Shown one piece after another: positions 25,821 to 36,877 of a stretch of DNA of 61,990 nucleotides. The DNA comes from Acholeplasmataceae bacterium. Its GTDB lineage: Bacteria > Bacillota_I > Bacilli_A > Acholeplasmatales > Acholeplasmataceae. The stretch spans positions 1 through 61,990 of the forward strand of contig JAUVXD010000010.1 of assembly GCA_030603805.1 (NCBI GenBank), given 5' to 3'. The notes beneath the pieces were generated by a model. The model was not told the DNA's origin. It ran no database searches and saw only the letters and a program-made list of their open reading frames with translations. Position numbers and translations under genes: made by a program. Position 1 is the stretch's first letter; each line of letters begins with the position of its first letter.

Positions 25821-27257
25821 TCACCCCATTAATTGTTTTTGCTTCAACGTTGCATGTTTCTTCTCGTTTAATTTTCTATTGACCATTGTTTGACCTAAAG
25901 AGTAAATGTTACCAAAGATCCAGTAAAGTGCAAGCGCATTACTTTGATAAGAGGCAAAAGCCATCATAATGACCATAAAATATGAGACAAACTTCATGGT
26001 TTTTTCAGTTTGTTCAGCTTGTGGGTTTGGATTGTGTTTTGCAGTATTCTTAGCATAACTTGGCTTCTTCATTGAAATCTTTTGAAGTAAGAACATCGTC
26101 CCACCAACAATACCTGCTAAAACCATACCGATGATACCATCTTGTGTATTTGCAAGGTTGATACCAAAGAAATTCGTGTTGGATACACCACCTGAATACA
26201 TACCACCTTCAAGTGTAATACGTCTAACGACGCCATACATTGCGATAAAGATAGGCATTTGTAAAAATGGGAAGAGACATCCAAGGACATTGATGCCATG
26301 TTTTTTATACACTTGCATCATTTCCATTTGCATTTGCTGTTGCGATTGTGGGTCTTTTCTGGTTGCATATTTCGCTTGAACACGTTGCATATCTGGTTGT
26401 GCTAAATTCATCTTAATGGACATATCATTACTCTTCGCATAAATTGGCCATGCAAGTGTTCTTACAACAATAGTTGTAAAGAGAATCCCAACAGCAAAGT
26501 TATTGCCAAAAAGTGCTGAAAAGAAGTTCATTAAGAATGCGACAGGAATGACTAAAATCCAATCAAAGAATGTTGCATCCTTTGTTGTAATAGGTCTTTC
26601 ACCACCAGCAAGATATACTGTAAATGGTTCTGCTTCAAATCCATCATATGTGAAGGTTACTTCATAAGATACTTGATCTTTGAACTTGCCATCACCCATA
26701 GGATCGAATCCGCCATCATTAAAATGATCACTGACATCTTTACCATCTAAAACTGTGACACTACCATCACGGTAGACCACATAAACTGTAATACCATCAG
26801 CTCTAAAGGTTTGTCCCTTTTGATAAAGAATGCTTTCTTTTTCAAAACGGAAAGCAATCATCACGATATCATCAGCTTCACCAACTAAGGTATCAGGCTT
26901 CACATAGATTTGAAAAGATCCTTCAAGGTTGCTGACGCTATACGTGTAGGTACGCACGCCATCGCTATTTGTTGTATAATTGACATTCAGTGAATCAGTT
27001 GCTGCAAGTTCAGTCAGTTGTGCTGCGCCTGCTTTTTGAAGCACCCAGTAGGAAAGTCCATTATCGCCTTTATAAACGATGTTTCCTGCTTGAGCTTCTG
27101 TATAGACGAGTTTATCATAGGTGTTTGTTGTTGTGTTTAAACTGCCTATTGGGTTGTTTGTAACAATGACCATGGGTGTATTATCAGGTCTTTGACATGC
27201 AGCAAGCGTCAAGACAAGAAACAGCACCATCGCCATAAAGAAAATTCTTTTACTCAT
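25821..27257 (-). CDS. yidC: membrane protein insertase YidC with an Ig-like ectodomain
   Basis: 478 aa lipoprotein insertase (lipobox LAAC, Cys21). The insertase core spans about 230-460 with five membrane segments; Arg266 in TTIVVRTLAWP is the conserved groove Arg. About 200 residues lie between the lipid anchor and the core, with an Ig-like (Big_3-type) domain near 142-216 (GITVYVVYRDGSVTVLDG ... VSYEVTFTYDG). Gram-positive YidC proteins are usually about 260-290 aa, so this ectodomain is extra. It overlaps rnpA by eight bases. Works with the Sec translocon and alone. Confidence 0.93.
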   Translation of the reverse strand: MSKRIFFMAMVLFLVLTLAACQRPDNTPMVIVTNNPIGSLNTTTNTYDKLVYTEAQAGNIVYKGDNGLSYWVLQKAGAAQLTELAATDSLNVNYTTNSDGVRTYTYSVSNLEGSFQIYVKPDTLVGEADDIVMIAFRFEKESILYQKGQTFRADGITVYVVYRDGSVTVLDGKDVSDHFNDGGFDPMGDGKFKDQVSYEVTFTYDGFEAEPFTVYLAGGERPITTKDATFFDWILVIPVAFLMNFFSALFGNNFAVGILFTTIVVRTLAWPIYAKSNDMSIKMNLAQPDMQRVQAKYATRKDPQSQQQMQMEMMQVYKKHGINVLGCLFPFLQMPIFIAMYGVVRRITLEGGMYSGGVSNTNFFGINLANTQDGIIGMVLAGIVGGTMFLLQKISMKKPSYAKNTAKHNPNPQAEQTEKTMKFVSYFMVIMMAFASYQSNALALYWIFGNIYSLGQTMVNRKLNEKKHATLKQKQLMG

Positions 27258-27600
27258 GCGCGTTCTCCGTTAGTTTTGTTTTTTTTAATAGAACGGTTAA
27301 TTTAGTTCTCATGTCTTCAAATGAAAGTTCAGAAACGGTGGGTTTTACCACAACTACAAACAACTTATTTTTAAGAATCGTCGTATGGAGTTCTTGAATA
27401 ATCATTCTCAGTCTTCTCTTTGCCAGATTTCTGGCAACTGCATTGCCGTATTTCCTACCGATGGAAAGGGCAAATCTAAAGTGCTCTGCCTGTTCATCTG
27501 TTTTATGATAAACTGCAAAGTAACTGTCACCTTTGACGTTTTTTTCCTTAAAGATCGCATCGATTTCGCTACTTTTCTTTATGCGATATCTTTTTTTCAT
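27250..27600 (-). CDS. rnpA: ribonuclease P protein component
   Basis: 116 aa. RNR-like motif region ARNLAKRRLRMIIQE and GRKYGNAVARN mark the family. It supports the RNA subunit in tRNA 5' processing. No clear Shine-Dalgarno sequence is seen before the ATG, and a long hairpin lies between rpmH and this gene, so its translation or transcription may be limited relative to rpmH. Overlaps yidC. Confidence 0.94.
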   Translation of the reverse strand: MKKRYRIKKSSEIDAIFKEKNVKGDSYFAVYHKTDEQAEHFRFALSIGRKYGNAVARNLAKRRLRMIIQELHTTILKNKLFVVVVKPTVSELSFEDMRTKLTVLLKKTKLTENAHE

Positions 27601-27613
27601 AAGGTTTATATTC

Positions 27614-27672
27614 TAAAAAAAGAAGGATTACTCAAAAAATAACATATCGTTATTATTTTAATCGAGTAATCC
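27614..27672 (-). terminator. rpmH-rnpA intergenic terminator/attenuator
   Basis: GGATTACTC pairs with GAGTAATCC, extended by AT-rich inner pairing (AATAAC/GTTATT), then a U-tract on the minus strand. It probably reduces read-through from rpmH into rnpA. Confidence 0.75.
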
Positions 27673-27697
27673 AAGTGTTTTTAAAATAATGATCAAA

Positions 27698-27832
27698 TTA
27701 TACAGTTAATTCTGCGCGGCCTTTCAATCTGCGACGAGCAAGTACGCGACGACCGCCAGCAGTTGCCATTCTAGCTCTGAATCCATGAGTCTTGATGCGC
27801 TTTAGCTTACTTGGTTGATAAGTTCTTTTCAC
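27698..27832 (-). CDS. rpmH: 50S ribosomal protein L34
   Basis: 44 aa, the normal L34 size. I start at GTG (27832; VKRTYQPSK) because AAAGGTGG lies eight bases upstream and family members begin MKRTYQP; the longer reading from 27898 overlaps the promoter. Body [17 protein letters not shown] and RRLKGRAEL are typical. First gene leftward of the origin. Confidence 0.95.
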   Translation of the reverse strand: MKRTYQPSKLKRIKTHGFRARMATAGGRRVLARRRLKGRAELTV

Positions 27833-27869
27833 AAATAAAACCACCTTTCTTGCGAAACCATGCTTTTTC

Positions 27870-27898
27870 ATTATATTAAAAGACCCATTTTTTGTCAA
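27870..27898 (-). promoter_or_regulatory. rpmH promoter
   Basis: Perfect TTGACA (27893-27898) and TATAAT (27870-27875) with a 17-base spacer on the minus strand, directed at rpmH. Confidence 0.88.
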
Positions 27899-28217
27899 CC
27901 ATAAACAATCTTTTTGATATAAAAAATCAATGTTTTTTCGTTTGGCTTCTTAAACGCTATTTTTCCTTAGTTTTCAACTGTAAATTTTTGTGATCGAATG
28001 TGGATAACTTACACACATTTTTGGGGATTTGTGGATAACTTGGAAAAATCGAAGAATGGCTTAATAAAGACGTAAGAATTGTAGGGTTTTCCACAAGTTT
28101 CCCACTTATCCACTAGGTAGTTAGAAAAGTTTTCCACAAATAGTGTTGATAACTTTTTCGTGCTAAATGCTTGTATTATGATATCATATTCATAAATTAT
28201 TAAAGGGGTACCTAACA
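27899..28217. other. replication origin region between rpmH and dnaA (oriC, left part)
   Basis: Non-coding and AT-rich. DnaA boxes: perfect TGTGGATAA at 27999-28007 and 28030-28038; near matches TTTTCCACA at 28087-28095 and 28130-28138, TTATCCACT at 28106-28114, TGTTGATAA at 28144-28152. Genes diverge on each side, as expected at a bidirectional origin. The dnaA promoter follows the cluster, which suggests DnaA autoregulation. Confidence 0.88.
28179..28187 (+). promoter_or_regulatory. dnaA promoter (extended -10)
   Basis: TGATATCAT is an extended -10 (TG, one base, TATCAT) about 30 bases before the dnaA start. No good -35 is seen. AAAGGGG is the ribosome-binding site. Confidence 0.55.
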
Positions 28218-29582
28218 ATGAATACTTACAACCTCCTATGGCAGAGAATTCTTGCTGAACTTGAACTCACCTTTAGCGAAGAAACGTTTAGCGAAGTGTT
28301 CTCTCAACTTTCAACTGTGCATAAGTTTGCTAATGACCATGTTTATGTCTTAGCACCAAGCGAATTCATTAAAAACCGAATCAGCCGCCTCTATCTATCA
28401 AAAATTAACGATTTGGCACTCAAACTCCACGGATCTCCTATCCGTTTTAAGTTTGTTACCGAAAGTGAAATCGTTCCTGAAGAGACCTTGATTAGCCCTG
28501 AAAGAAACTTATCTTTAAAATATCGTCCAGGTAACTTAAATGCAACTTATACCTTTGACAATTTTGTTGTTGGTAAGAGTAATATGTTTGCCTTTAGAAT
28601 GGCGATGAAAGTTGCCGATCAACCAGGGGCAGTTGCTAATCCCTTATACATTTTTGGTGATGTTGGATTAGGAAAAACTCACTTAATGCAAGCCATTGGT
28701 AACTATATTTTAGATCAAGACATCAATAAAAAAGTACTTTATGTTAAAGCTGATGGATTCATTGAAGATTTTGCGAATCTATTAAAGCGTGAACAAATGG
28801 ATGATTTTAATGCAAAATACCGTGATATTGATATTCTCCTTGTCGATGATATCCAAATCATGGGTGGTGCTACAAAAACCCAAATGGAGTTCTTTAAACT
28901 TTTCGATGTTTTATATGGACAAAATAAGCAAATCGTTATAACTAGTGATAAACCTGCATCAGAGCTAAAAAACATTATGACCCGTCTAACTTCGAGATTT
29001 GAAGTGGGTCTGACTGTTGATATCCAAGTACCTGACTTAGAACATCGTATTGAAATATTAAAGAGAAAACTTCAATCTGAGTCTTCAGATATTCATGATA
29101 TCCCCAATGAAGTTTTAGATTTTATTGCATCATCCTTTGTAACCAATATTAGAGAACTCGAAGGTGCTTTAAAACGTGTTTTATTCTATTGCTTAACCAA
29201 TAATTTAGATATGACCATTGAATCTGCAAATGAAGCATTAGAGCCTTTATTAAAGACTAAAAGGAAGAGTGATTCTCTTAATGAGAATAACTACGATAAA
29301 ATACAAAGTATTGTCAGTGATTTTTATCAAATTACACTTGAAGATTTGATTGGTAAAAAAAGACATTCAAAATATATTTTACCGAGACATATTGCAATGT
29401 ATATTATTAAAACGAAATATAATATTCCTTATAAAACAATAGGTAGTTTGTTTGGAGATCGAGATCATTCAACGGTTTTAGCTGCTTGTGAGAAAATCGA
29501 CAACGATTTAAAACAAGATCCTTCATTAAGACTTGCTGTCGATACAATCAATAAAAAAATAGACACATTTAACAAAAAGTAA
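28218..29582 (+). CDS. dnaA: chromosomal replication initiator DnaA
   Basis: 454 aa. Domain I about 1-80; AAA+ domain (about 110-330) with Walker A GDVGLGKT near 147 and Walker B LLVDDIQ; domain IV ends in DRDHSTVLAACEKI, the DnaA-box-binding signature. It binds the boxes on both sides of its own gene and opens the origin. Length is normal. Confidence 0.98.
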   Translation: MNTYNLLWQRILAELELTFSEETFSEVFSQLSTVHKFANDHVYVLAPSEFIKNRISRLYLSKINDLALKLHGSPIRFKFVTESEIVPEETLISPERNLSLKYRPGNLNATYTFDNFVVGKSNMFAFRMAMKVADQPGAVANPLYIFGDVGLGKTHLMQAIGNYILDQDINKKVLYVKADGFIEDFANLLKREQMDDFNAKYRDIDILLVDDIQIMGGATKTQMEFFKLFDVLYGQNKQIVITSDKPASELKNIMTRLTSRFEVGLTVDIQVPDLEHRIEILKRKLQSESSDIHDIPNEVLDFIASSFVTNIRELEGALKRVLFYCLTNNLDMTIESANEALEPLLKTKRKSDSLNENNYDKIQSIVSDFYQITLEDLIGKKRHSKYILPRHIAMYIIKTKYNIPYKTIGSLFGDRDHSTVLAACEKIDNDLKQDPSLRLAVDTINKKIDTFNKK

Positions 29583-29710
29583 GTGTTTATAAAATGTTGG
29601 AAATATGATATAATAAAAGCAGTATAAAGCCATTATCGGATTTATCCACAAACCCACATTTATAACAACAATAATTTAAAGATTAAATAAGAAAATAAAA
29701 GGAGCCTATT
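29583..29710. other. dnaA-dnaN intergenic region, possible origin unwinding part
   Basis: Holds one perfect DnaA box (TTATCCACA, 29642-29650) followed by an A/T-rich stretch (about 29660-29700), a layout like the unwinding element of split Firmicutes origins. It also carries the dnaN promoter: TTTATA (29586-29591), 17 bases, TATAAT (29609-29614) with an extended TG. Confidence 0.6.
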
Positions 29711-30841
29711 ATGATTTTCAGTGTCGATCGAGATGTTTTATTAAACCAATTATTAATCGTTCAAAAAGGACTTCCTTCAAAAACACCACTGCCCATTTTG
29801 TATGCTGTGAAATTTGAAGTTAACGAAGATCACATTTTATTAACTTCCAGCAATACAGATGTTGCAATACAAGTGCTACTTGATGACCATAGCTTAAAAA
29901 TTAGTGAACCTGGAAAAGTTGCTATTCCTGGTCGTTATTTAATAGAAATTATTAGAAAAGTCGTTTCTCAAAAAGTTGAGTTCGCCTTAATTGAAGATAA
30001 ACTCATTGTAATTAAAGCAGATCGTTCAGAGTTTAAATTAAGACTGATGGATGTTGAAGATTATCCAGATATCGATTTTCTTGATTTAGATGATCCTATC
30101 GTGTTAGATAGTCAACTCATTAAGCAAATTATTAAAGAAACCAATTACGCAACAGCAACCAGTGAAAAGAGACCTATTTTAACAGGTGTTAATTTTAAAT
30201 ATCACGACAATCACTTATATTGTGTTGCAACTGACTCTTATCGCTTATCTCAAAAAAATGTCAAACTCAGAACACATAGCAAGCATTTTGATATCGTTAT
30301 TCCAAATAAGAGTTTAGATGAATTAAATAAGATCTTAGATACTTATCATGACGATGTAGAACTTTTTATTAATCCAAATAAAGTACTCTTTAAAATGAAT
30401 AAGATTTTATTTCAAACAAGATTACTTGAAGGTACTTATCCTGATACTTTAAGAATTATTCCAACAGAATTTCCAGTCATTATTCCATTTAACAAAGAAG
30501 AGTTACTAGCTGCTGTTGAACGTGTATCATTACTCTCACCAAGAGACCGTGAAACCAACTACAATATCATTAAGATGAATTTAAGAGCAGATAAAGTTGT
30601 TGAAATTAGTTCAACCAATAATGAAGTCGGGGATGCAAATGAAGAAATTATTCCTTCATCTGATGTCACAGGACCCGTTATTAAAATTGCATTTTCTTCG
30701 AGATATTTAGTTGAAGCATTAAAATCATTTAGTTCACAAGAAGTCTTCATTCAATTTGCTGGCGAAGTCAAGCCTTTCGTCATGAAAGGAAACTTAGATC
30801 AAGACCTCTTGCATCTGATTCTTCCAGTTCGAATCGATTAA
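29711..30841 (+). CDS. dnaN: DNA polymerase III beta subunit (sliding clamp)
   Basis: 376 aa, three repeated clamp domains. Typical phrases: MIFSVDRDVLLNQLLIVQKG, TYATATSEKRPILTGV-like central region, and the C-terminal LILPVRID. It holds the replicase on DNA. AAAGGAG precedes the start. A strong terminator follows. Confidence 0.97.
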   Translation: MIFSVDRDVLLNQLLIVQKGLPSKTPLPILYAVKFEVNEDHILLTSSNTDVAIQVLLDDHSLKISEPGKVAIPGRYLIEIIRKVVSQKVEFALIEDKLIVIKADRSEFKLRLMDVEDYPDIDFLDLDDPIVLDSQLIKQIIKETNYATATSEKRPILTGVNFKYHDNHLYCVATDSYRLSQKNVKLRTHSKHFDIVIPNKSLDELNKILDTYHDDVELFINPNKVLFKMNKILFQTRLLEGTYPDTLRIIPTEFPVIIPFNKEELLAAVERVSLLSPRDRETNYNIIKMNLRADKVVEISSTNNEVGDANEEIIPSSDVTGPVIKIAFSSRYLVEALKSFSSQEVFIQFAGEVKPFVMKGNLDQDLLHLILPVRID

Positions 30842-30865
30842 GACCTTCACCACTTAAGAACGCAC

Positions 30866-30901
30866 AAAAAGCCTTAATTTCAAATCTAAGGCTTTTTTTT
30901 G
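30866..30901 (+). terminator. terminator after dnaN
   Basis: AAAAAGCCTTA and TAAGGCTTTTT pair around a ten-base loop, then an extended T-run. Confidence 0.9.
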
Positions 30902-30971
30902 TACCTATTCGACACAACGACTTTAAGCACAAAAAAAAACTTAAAAAGGGATGTTTTTTTGCTTATATTAT

Positions 30972-30979
30972 GATATAAT
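30972..30979 (+). promoter_or_regulatory. yaaA-recF-gyrBA promoter (extended -10)
   Basis: TGATATAAT: extended -10 about 25 bases before the yaaA start. No clear -35. The same core occurs before dnaN and, with one change, dnaA. Confidence 0.55.
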
Positions 30980-31004
30980 ATAAAAGGGTAAAGAGGATAA
31001 ACTT

Positions 31005-31232
31005 ATGAAAAAATTTAAAATCACAACAGAATTTATGACACTCGGGCAATTTTTGAAAGCGACAGATCATATTGGTTCAGGTGGAGAAGCCAAGTTTTTT
31101 TTATTTGAAAACGAGGTCTTAGTTAATAATGAACGACGCACTGAACGTGGAAAAAAACTCTATCCTGGGGATCAAGTTGTTGTAGAAAAAGTAGTTTATC
31201 ACATCGTTTATGATCAAAAAAATCAGTCTTAA
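31005..31232 (+). CDS. yaaA: S4-domain RNA-binding protein YaaA (RlbA-like)
   Basis: 75 aa. S4 fold: TLGQFLKATDHIGSGGEAKFFL ... VLVNNERRTERGKKLYPGD. Conserved between dnaN and recF in Firmicutes. The gene end overlaps the recF start by 23 bases. Its role in ribosome assembly is only suggested for relatives. Confidence 0.92.
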   Translation: MKKFKITTEFMTLGQFLKATDHIGSGGEAKFFLFENEVLVNNERRTERGKKLYPGDQVVVEKVVYHIVYDQKNQS

Positions 31233-32238
31233 ACAGTTTAGAAATCATCAGGAACTGGAGCTAAAATTTGACCAGCCCTTTGTTTATATTTATGGAAACA
31301 ATGGTTCAGGGAAAACCAGTATCCTAGAAAGTATCTATTTTTGTGCGACAACAAAATCTCATCGATCCTCTGATGAAAAAGAGTTGATCAAACATGGAGA
31401 GCCTTTTGCACAAATCAAAGTGTGGACCGAGGAAGATAAATATGAACTTATTTTATCCAAAACAGGTAAAAGAGCATCCATTAATTCGGTTGAAAAAAGA
31501 AAAATTAGTGATTTCATTGGACACTTGCGTGTGGTCATGTTTGCTCCAGAAGATTTAGATCTTGTTAAAGGCTCTCCTCTAACTAGACGACAGTTTATGG
31601 ACATGGAATGGATGCAAATCAATAAAACGTATCTAAGACACTTAAACACCTATAAACATGTATTAAAGCAAAGAAACAGTTTATTAAAAAAAATCTCTAT
31701 TGAAGATGATTACACATTTTTAAATATACTTGGAGATCAACTCTACGATGTTGGCATTGAGATTATCAAAGAAAGACGCATCTTTATGGATGAACTTAAT
31801 CAACACTTAAATCAAATATATCCAAGATTTTCAAATCACCAGATTAAACTCATCTATAAACCAGATGTTGACGAAAAAGGATTTAGAACTTACTTAAATA
31901 AGAACCAAAAACAAGATATTTTGTATCAAGCGACACTAGCAGGACCACACAGAGATGATTTTTATATCGATTTTAACGGTTTTGACGCGAAGACCTATGC
32001 ATCACAAGGACAACAGCGTCTCATGGTTGTAGCGTTGAAATTAGCGCTTCTAAAATTGATTGAATCACACACAAACAAACAAGTTGTCTTACTACTTGAT
32101 GATGTTTTAAGTGAACTTGATCAAGAAAGACAAAAACTTTTCTTAGAATTTTTACCAAAAGAACACCAAATTATCATGAATAGCGCACATCCAATCGAAG
32201 GAAAGCACATTCACATGATCGAACTTACAAAGGAGTAA
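31210..32238 (+). CDS. recF: DNA replication and repair protein RecF
   Basis: 342 aa SMC-like ATPase for gap repair. Walker A GNNGSGKTS near 30; FAPEDLDLVKGSP; signature SQGQQRLMV; Walker B LLLDDVLSELD. No strong Shine-Dalgarno is visible, so coupling to yaaA translation is likely. Confidence 0.96.
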   Translation: MIKKISLKQFRNHQELELKFDQPFVYIYGNNGSGKTSILESIYFCATTKSHRSSDEKELIKHGEPFAQIKVWTEEDKYELILSKTGKRASINSVEKRKISDFIGHLRVVMFAPEDLDLVKGSPLTRRQFMDMEWMQINKTYLRHLNTYKHVLKQRNSLLKKISIEDDYTFLNILGDQLYDVGIEIIKERRIFMDELNQHLNQIYPRFSNHQIKLIYKPDVDEKGFRTYLNKNQKQDILYQATLAGPHRDDFYIDFNGFDAKTYASQGQQRLMVVALKLALLKLIESHTNKQVVLLLDDVLSELDQERQKLFLEFLPKEHQIIMNSAHPIEGKHIHMIELTKE

Positions 32239-34140
<1,902 letters not shown>

Positions 34141-34154
34141 GAAGGAGAGCCTGT

Positions 34155-36785
34155 ATGGATCAACCAATCAATAACAACACAAATAACGGACCAACATCCA
34201 AAACAACAGAAGGCTATGTCAAAGAGATTAATATCTCAACAGAAATGAAGACCTCATTCCTAAACTATGCCATGAGTGTTATCGTCTCTCGTGCACTCCC
34301 AGATATTAGAGACGGACTTAAACCAGTTCAACGACGTATTTTGTATGCCATGAATGATTTAGGCATGACCGCAGACAAAGCACATAAAAAATCAGCGAGA
34401 ATCGTCGGGGAAGTTATCGGTAAATATCACCCACACGGAGATTCCTCTGTTTATGATGCCATGGTTCGTATGGCACAACCTTTCTCTTACATGATGCCCT
34501 TAATTGATGGACACGGTAACTTTGGTTCTGTGGATGGTGATGGCGCAGCTGCGATGCGTTACACCGAAGCACGTATGTCAAAAATTGCAGGAGAACTTGT
34601 TAGAGATTTAGAAAAAAACACAGTCGATTTTGTCGATAATTATGATGGTTCAGAACATGAACCTAGTGTTTTACCTGCAAGATATCCAAATTTCTTAGTC
34701 AATGGTTCAACCGGAATTGCTGTTGGGATGGCAACCAATGTGCCACCACACAATTTAAAAGAAGTCATTGATGGCCTATTCGCTTACATGGATAACGAAG
34801 AAATTACAACCGCAGAATTGATGGAACATATTAAAGGTCCAGATTTTCCAACAGGTGGACAAATCTTAGGACTGACAGGATTACGTAGTGCTTATGAAAA
34901 CGGAAAAGGCATCATTGCAGTTCGTGCAACAGCTGAAATCGTTTCTCATAAAAATAAGAATTCCATCATCGTCACTGCTATTCCTTATCAAGTCAATAAA
35001 ACAACCTTGATTGAGCGTATCGCTGAAATCGCGAAAGAAAAGATTGTTGAAGGCATTACTGATTTGAGAGATGAATCTAACCGTAAAGGTATGCGTATCG
35101 TCATTGAACTCAGAAGAGATGTCAATCCACACGTCATGCTCAATAATCTTTATAAGTTTACACAACTTCAAAGTTCATTTGGGATTAATATGATTGCTCT
35201 TGTTAAGGGACAACCACAAATGGTGACCTTAAAAAATGCCTTAAAATATTATTTAGAACACCAAGTTGAAGTTGTACAACGCAGAACAATTTATGATTTA
35301 GAAAAAGCTGAAGCTAGACAACATATCTTAGATGGCTTAACCATTGCACTTCATGATATCGATCGTGCGATTGAAATCATCAAACAGTCTAAGACAGGTG
35401 ATGAAGCTAAAGAAGCTTTAATCTTTGAATACAAGCTTACCGAAATTCAAGCAAGAGCGATTCTTGATATGAGATTACAAAGACTGACCGGTCTTGAAAT
35501 CGAAAAGATTGAAAGTGAACTTGCAGATATTGTGGTTCGTATTGCAGACTACAAAGAAATCATTTCAAGTCATGATCGCAAGATTTCAATCATTAGAGAA
35601 GAACTTGCACAAATTCAAGCACAATACGGTGCACCACGTCAATCAGAAATTAATTTACATGAAGATCTCTCGATTGAAAACGAAGACTTAATTCCTGTAG
35701 AAGATGTTATTGTGACGGTCACGAATAATGGATATATTAAGCGTATGAAGGTGGATAACTATAAGACGCAAAATCGCGGTGGTGTCGGTATGTCTGGCAT
35801 TAAGGTTCATGAAGATGATTATGTTGAACACATTTTAATGACCTCAACACACGACTATCATCTATTCTTTACAAACAAAGGTAGAGTTTATAAGATTAAA
35901 GGTTATCAAATTCCTGAAGGATCTAGACAATCTAAAGGACTACCCATCGTCAACCTTCTTGAGTTTGATAAAGATGAAAAACTGGCTTCATTTACCAATG
36001 TGAAAAACTTTGAATCAGATACAGATTTCTTAACCTTTGTCACAAAGAAAGGCATCATCAAACGTACGGCCATTAACGAGTATCAAAACATTAGAACCAA
36101 CGGCATTAACGCGATTAATTTAAGAGAAGATGATGAACTCTTAAGTGTTGCATTGACCAATGGAACTAAAGATATTATCTTAGGAGCATCCAACGGTAAA
36201 GCGATTAGATTTGATGAAAATGATGCCCGTGCGATGGGTAGAACAACATCAGGTGTTCGTGCAATGAGCATCGGTGCTCATGATGAAGTTGTTGGTGTTG
36301 CTATTGTTGATAATGACCAAGAAGAAATCCTTGTAGTCACGGAAAAAGGCTTTGGTAAGCGAACAATCGTTGAAGAGTACAGACGACAAATTCGTGGGGG
36401 TAAGGGTGTTAAAACCGTGAATGTTACTGAGAAAAATGGAAAACTTTCAACACTTAGAACTGTTTCGGATGACCAAGACCTTATCGTGGTATCAGATAAA
36501 GGCGTTGTCATTCGTACCCATATTGATCAGATTTCTCAAACCAAGAGAGCAACTCAAGGGGTCAGAATTATTAGACTAAGACCTGATCATAAAGTATCAA
36601 CAATTGCACTCGTTCCAAGACAAGATGAACTCGAAGAAAATCTAACCGATGAAGTACAATTTGTTCAAGAATCTTTAGCAGTTAATGACCAAAAGAAAGT
36701 CTTAGCCGTTGCTGATCTTGCACCAGATGAAATCGAAGAAAAAGAAAAAGAAGTCATCACAGCGGATAGCTTATTTGATGAATAA
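34155..36785 (+). CDS. gyrA: DNA gyrase subunit A
   Basis: 876 aa. Cleavage domain with [14 protein letters not shown] and the catalytic Tyr in [12 protein letters not shown]-terminal beta-pinwheel repeats. The GyrA box reads QIRGGKG (about 745-751), close to the usual QRRGGKG, which supports gyrase rather than topoisomerase IV. An acidic tail ends the protein. GGAGAG lies upstream. Confidence 0.97.
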   Translation: MDQPINNNTNNGPTSKTTEGYVKEINISTEMKTSFLNYAMSVIVSRALPDIRDGLKPVQRRILYAMNDLGMTADKAHKKSARIVGEVIGKYHPHGDSSVYDAMVRMAQPFSYMMPLIDGHGNFGSVDGDGAAAMRYTEARMSKIAGELVRDLEKNTVDFVDNYDGSEHEPSVLPARYPNFLVNGSTGIAVGMATNVPPHNLKEVIDGLFAYMDNEEITTAELMEHIKGPDFPTGGQILGLTGLRSAYENGKGIIAVRATAEIVSHKNKNSIIVTAIPYQVNKTTLIERIAEIAKEKIVEGITDLRDESNRKGMRIVIELRRDVNPHVMLNNLYKFTQLQSSFGINMIALVKGQPQMVTLKNALKYYLEHQVEVVQRRTIYDLEKAEARQHILDGLTIALHDIDRAIEIIKQSKTGDEAKEALIFEYKLTEIQARAILDMRLQRLTGLEIEKIESELADIVVRIADYKEIISSHDRKISIIREELAQIQAQYGAPRQSEINLHEDLSIENEDLIPVEDVIVTVTNNGYIKRMKVDNYKTQNRGGVGMSGIKVHEDDYVEHILMTSTHDYHLFFTNKGRVYKIKGYQIPEGSRQSKGLPIVNLLEFDKDEKLASFTNVKNFESDTDFLTFVTKKGIIKRTAINEYQNIRTNGINAINLREDDELLSVALTNGTKDIILGASNGKAIRFDENDARAMGRTTSGVRAMSIGAHDEVVGVAIVDNDQEEILVVTEKGFGKRTIVEEYRRQIRGGKGVKTVNVTEKNGKLSTLRTVSDDQDLIVVSDKGVVIRTHIDQISQTKRATQGVRIIRLRPDHKVSTIALVPRQDELEENLTDEVQFVQESLAVNDQKKVLAVADLAPDEIEEKEKEVITADSLFDE

Positions 36786-36799
36786 GATTCACATAAATT

Positions 36800-36829
36800 G
36801 CCATATTGAACTTCAATATGGCTTTTTTT
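36800..36829 (+). terminator. terminator after gyrA
   Basis: GCCATATTGA and TCAATATGGC form a ten-base stem with a three-base loop, followed by seven T. Confidence 0.92.
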
Positions 36830-36877
36830 AATGCCTTGGAATAAAATATTGTATAATGAATCAAAAGGAGGGCATAT

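Noticed and set aside
27833-27898. Longer rpmH reading from an upstream ATG
   Set aside because: It would begin inside the -35 box of the rpmH promoter; the GTG start gives the standard 44 residues.
28009-28218. 69-codon minus-strand ORF in the origin region
   Set aside because: Its codons are the DnaA boxes themselves; no start signal or family match.
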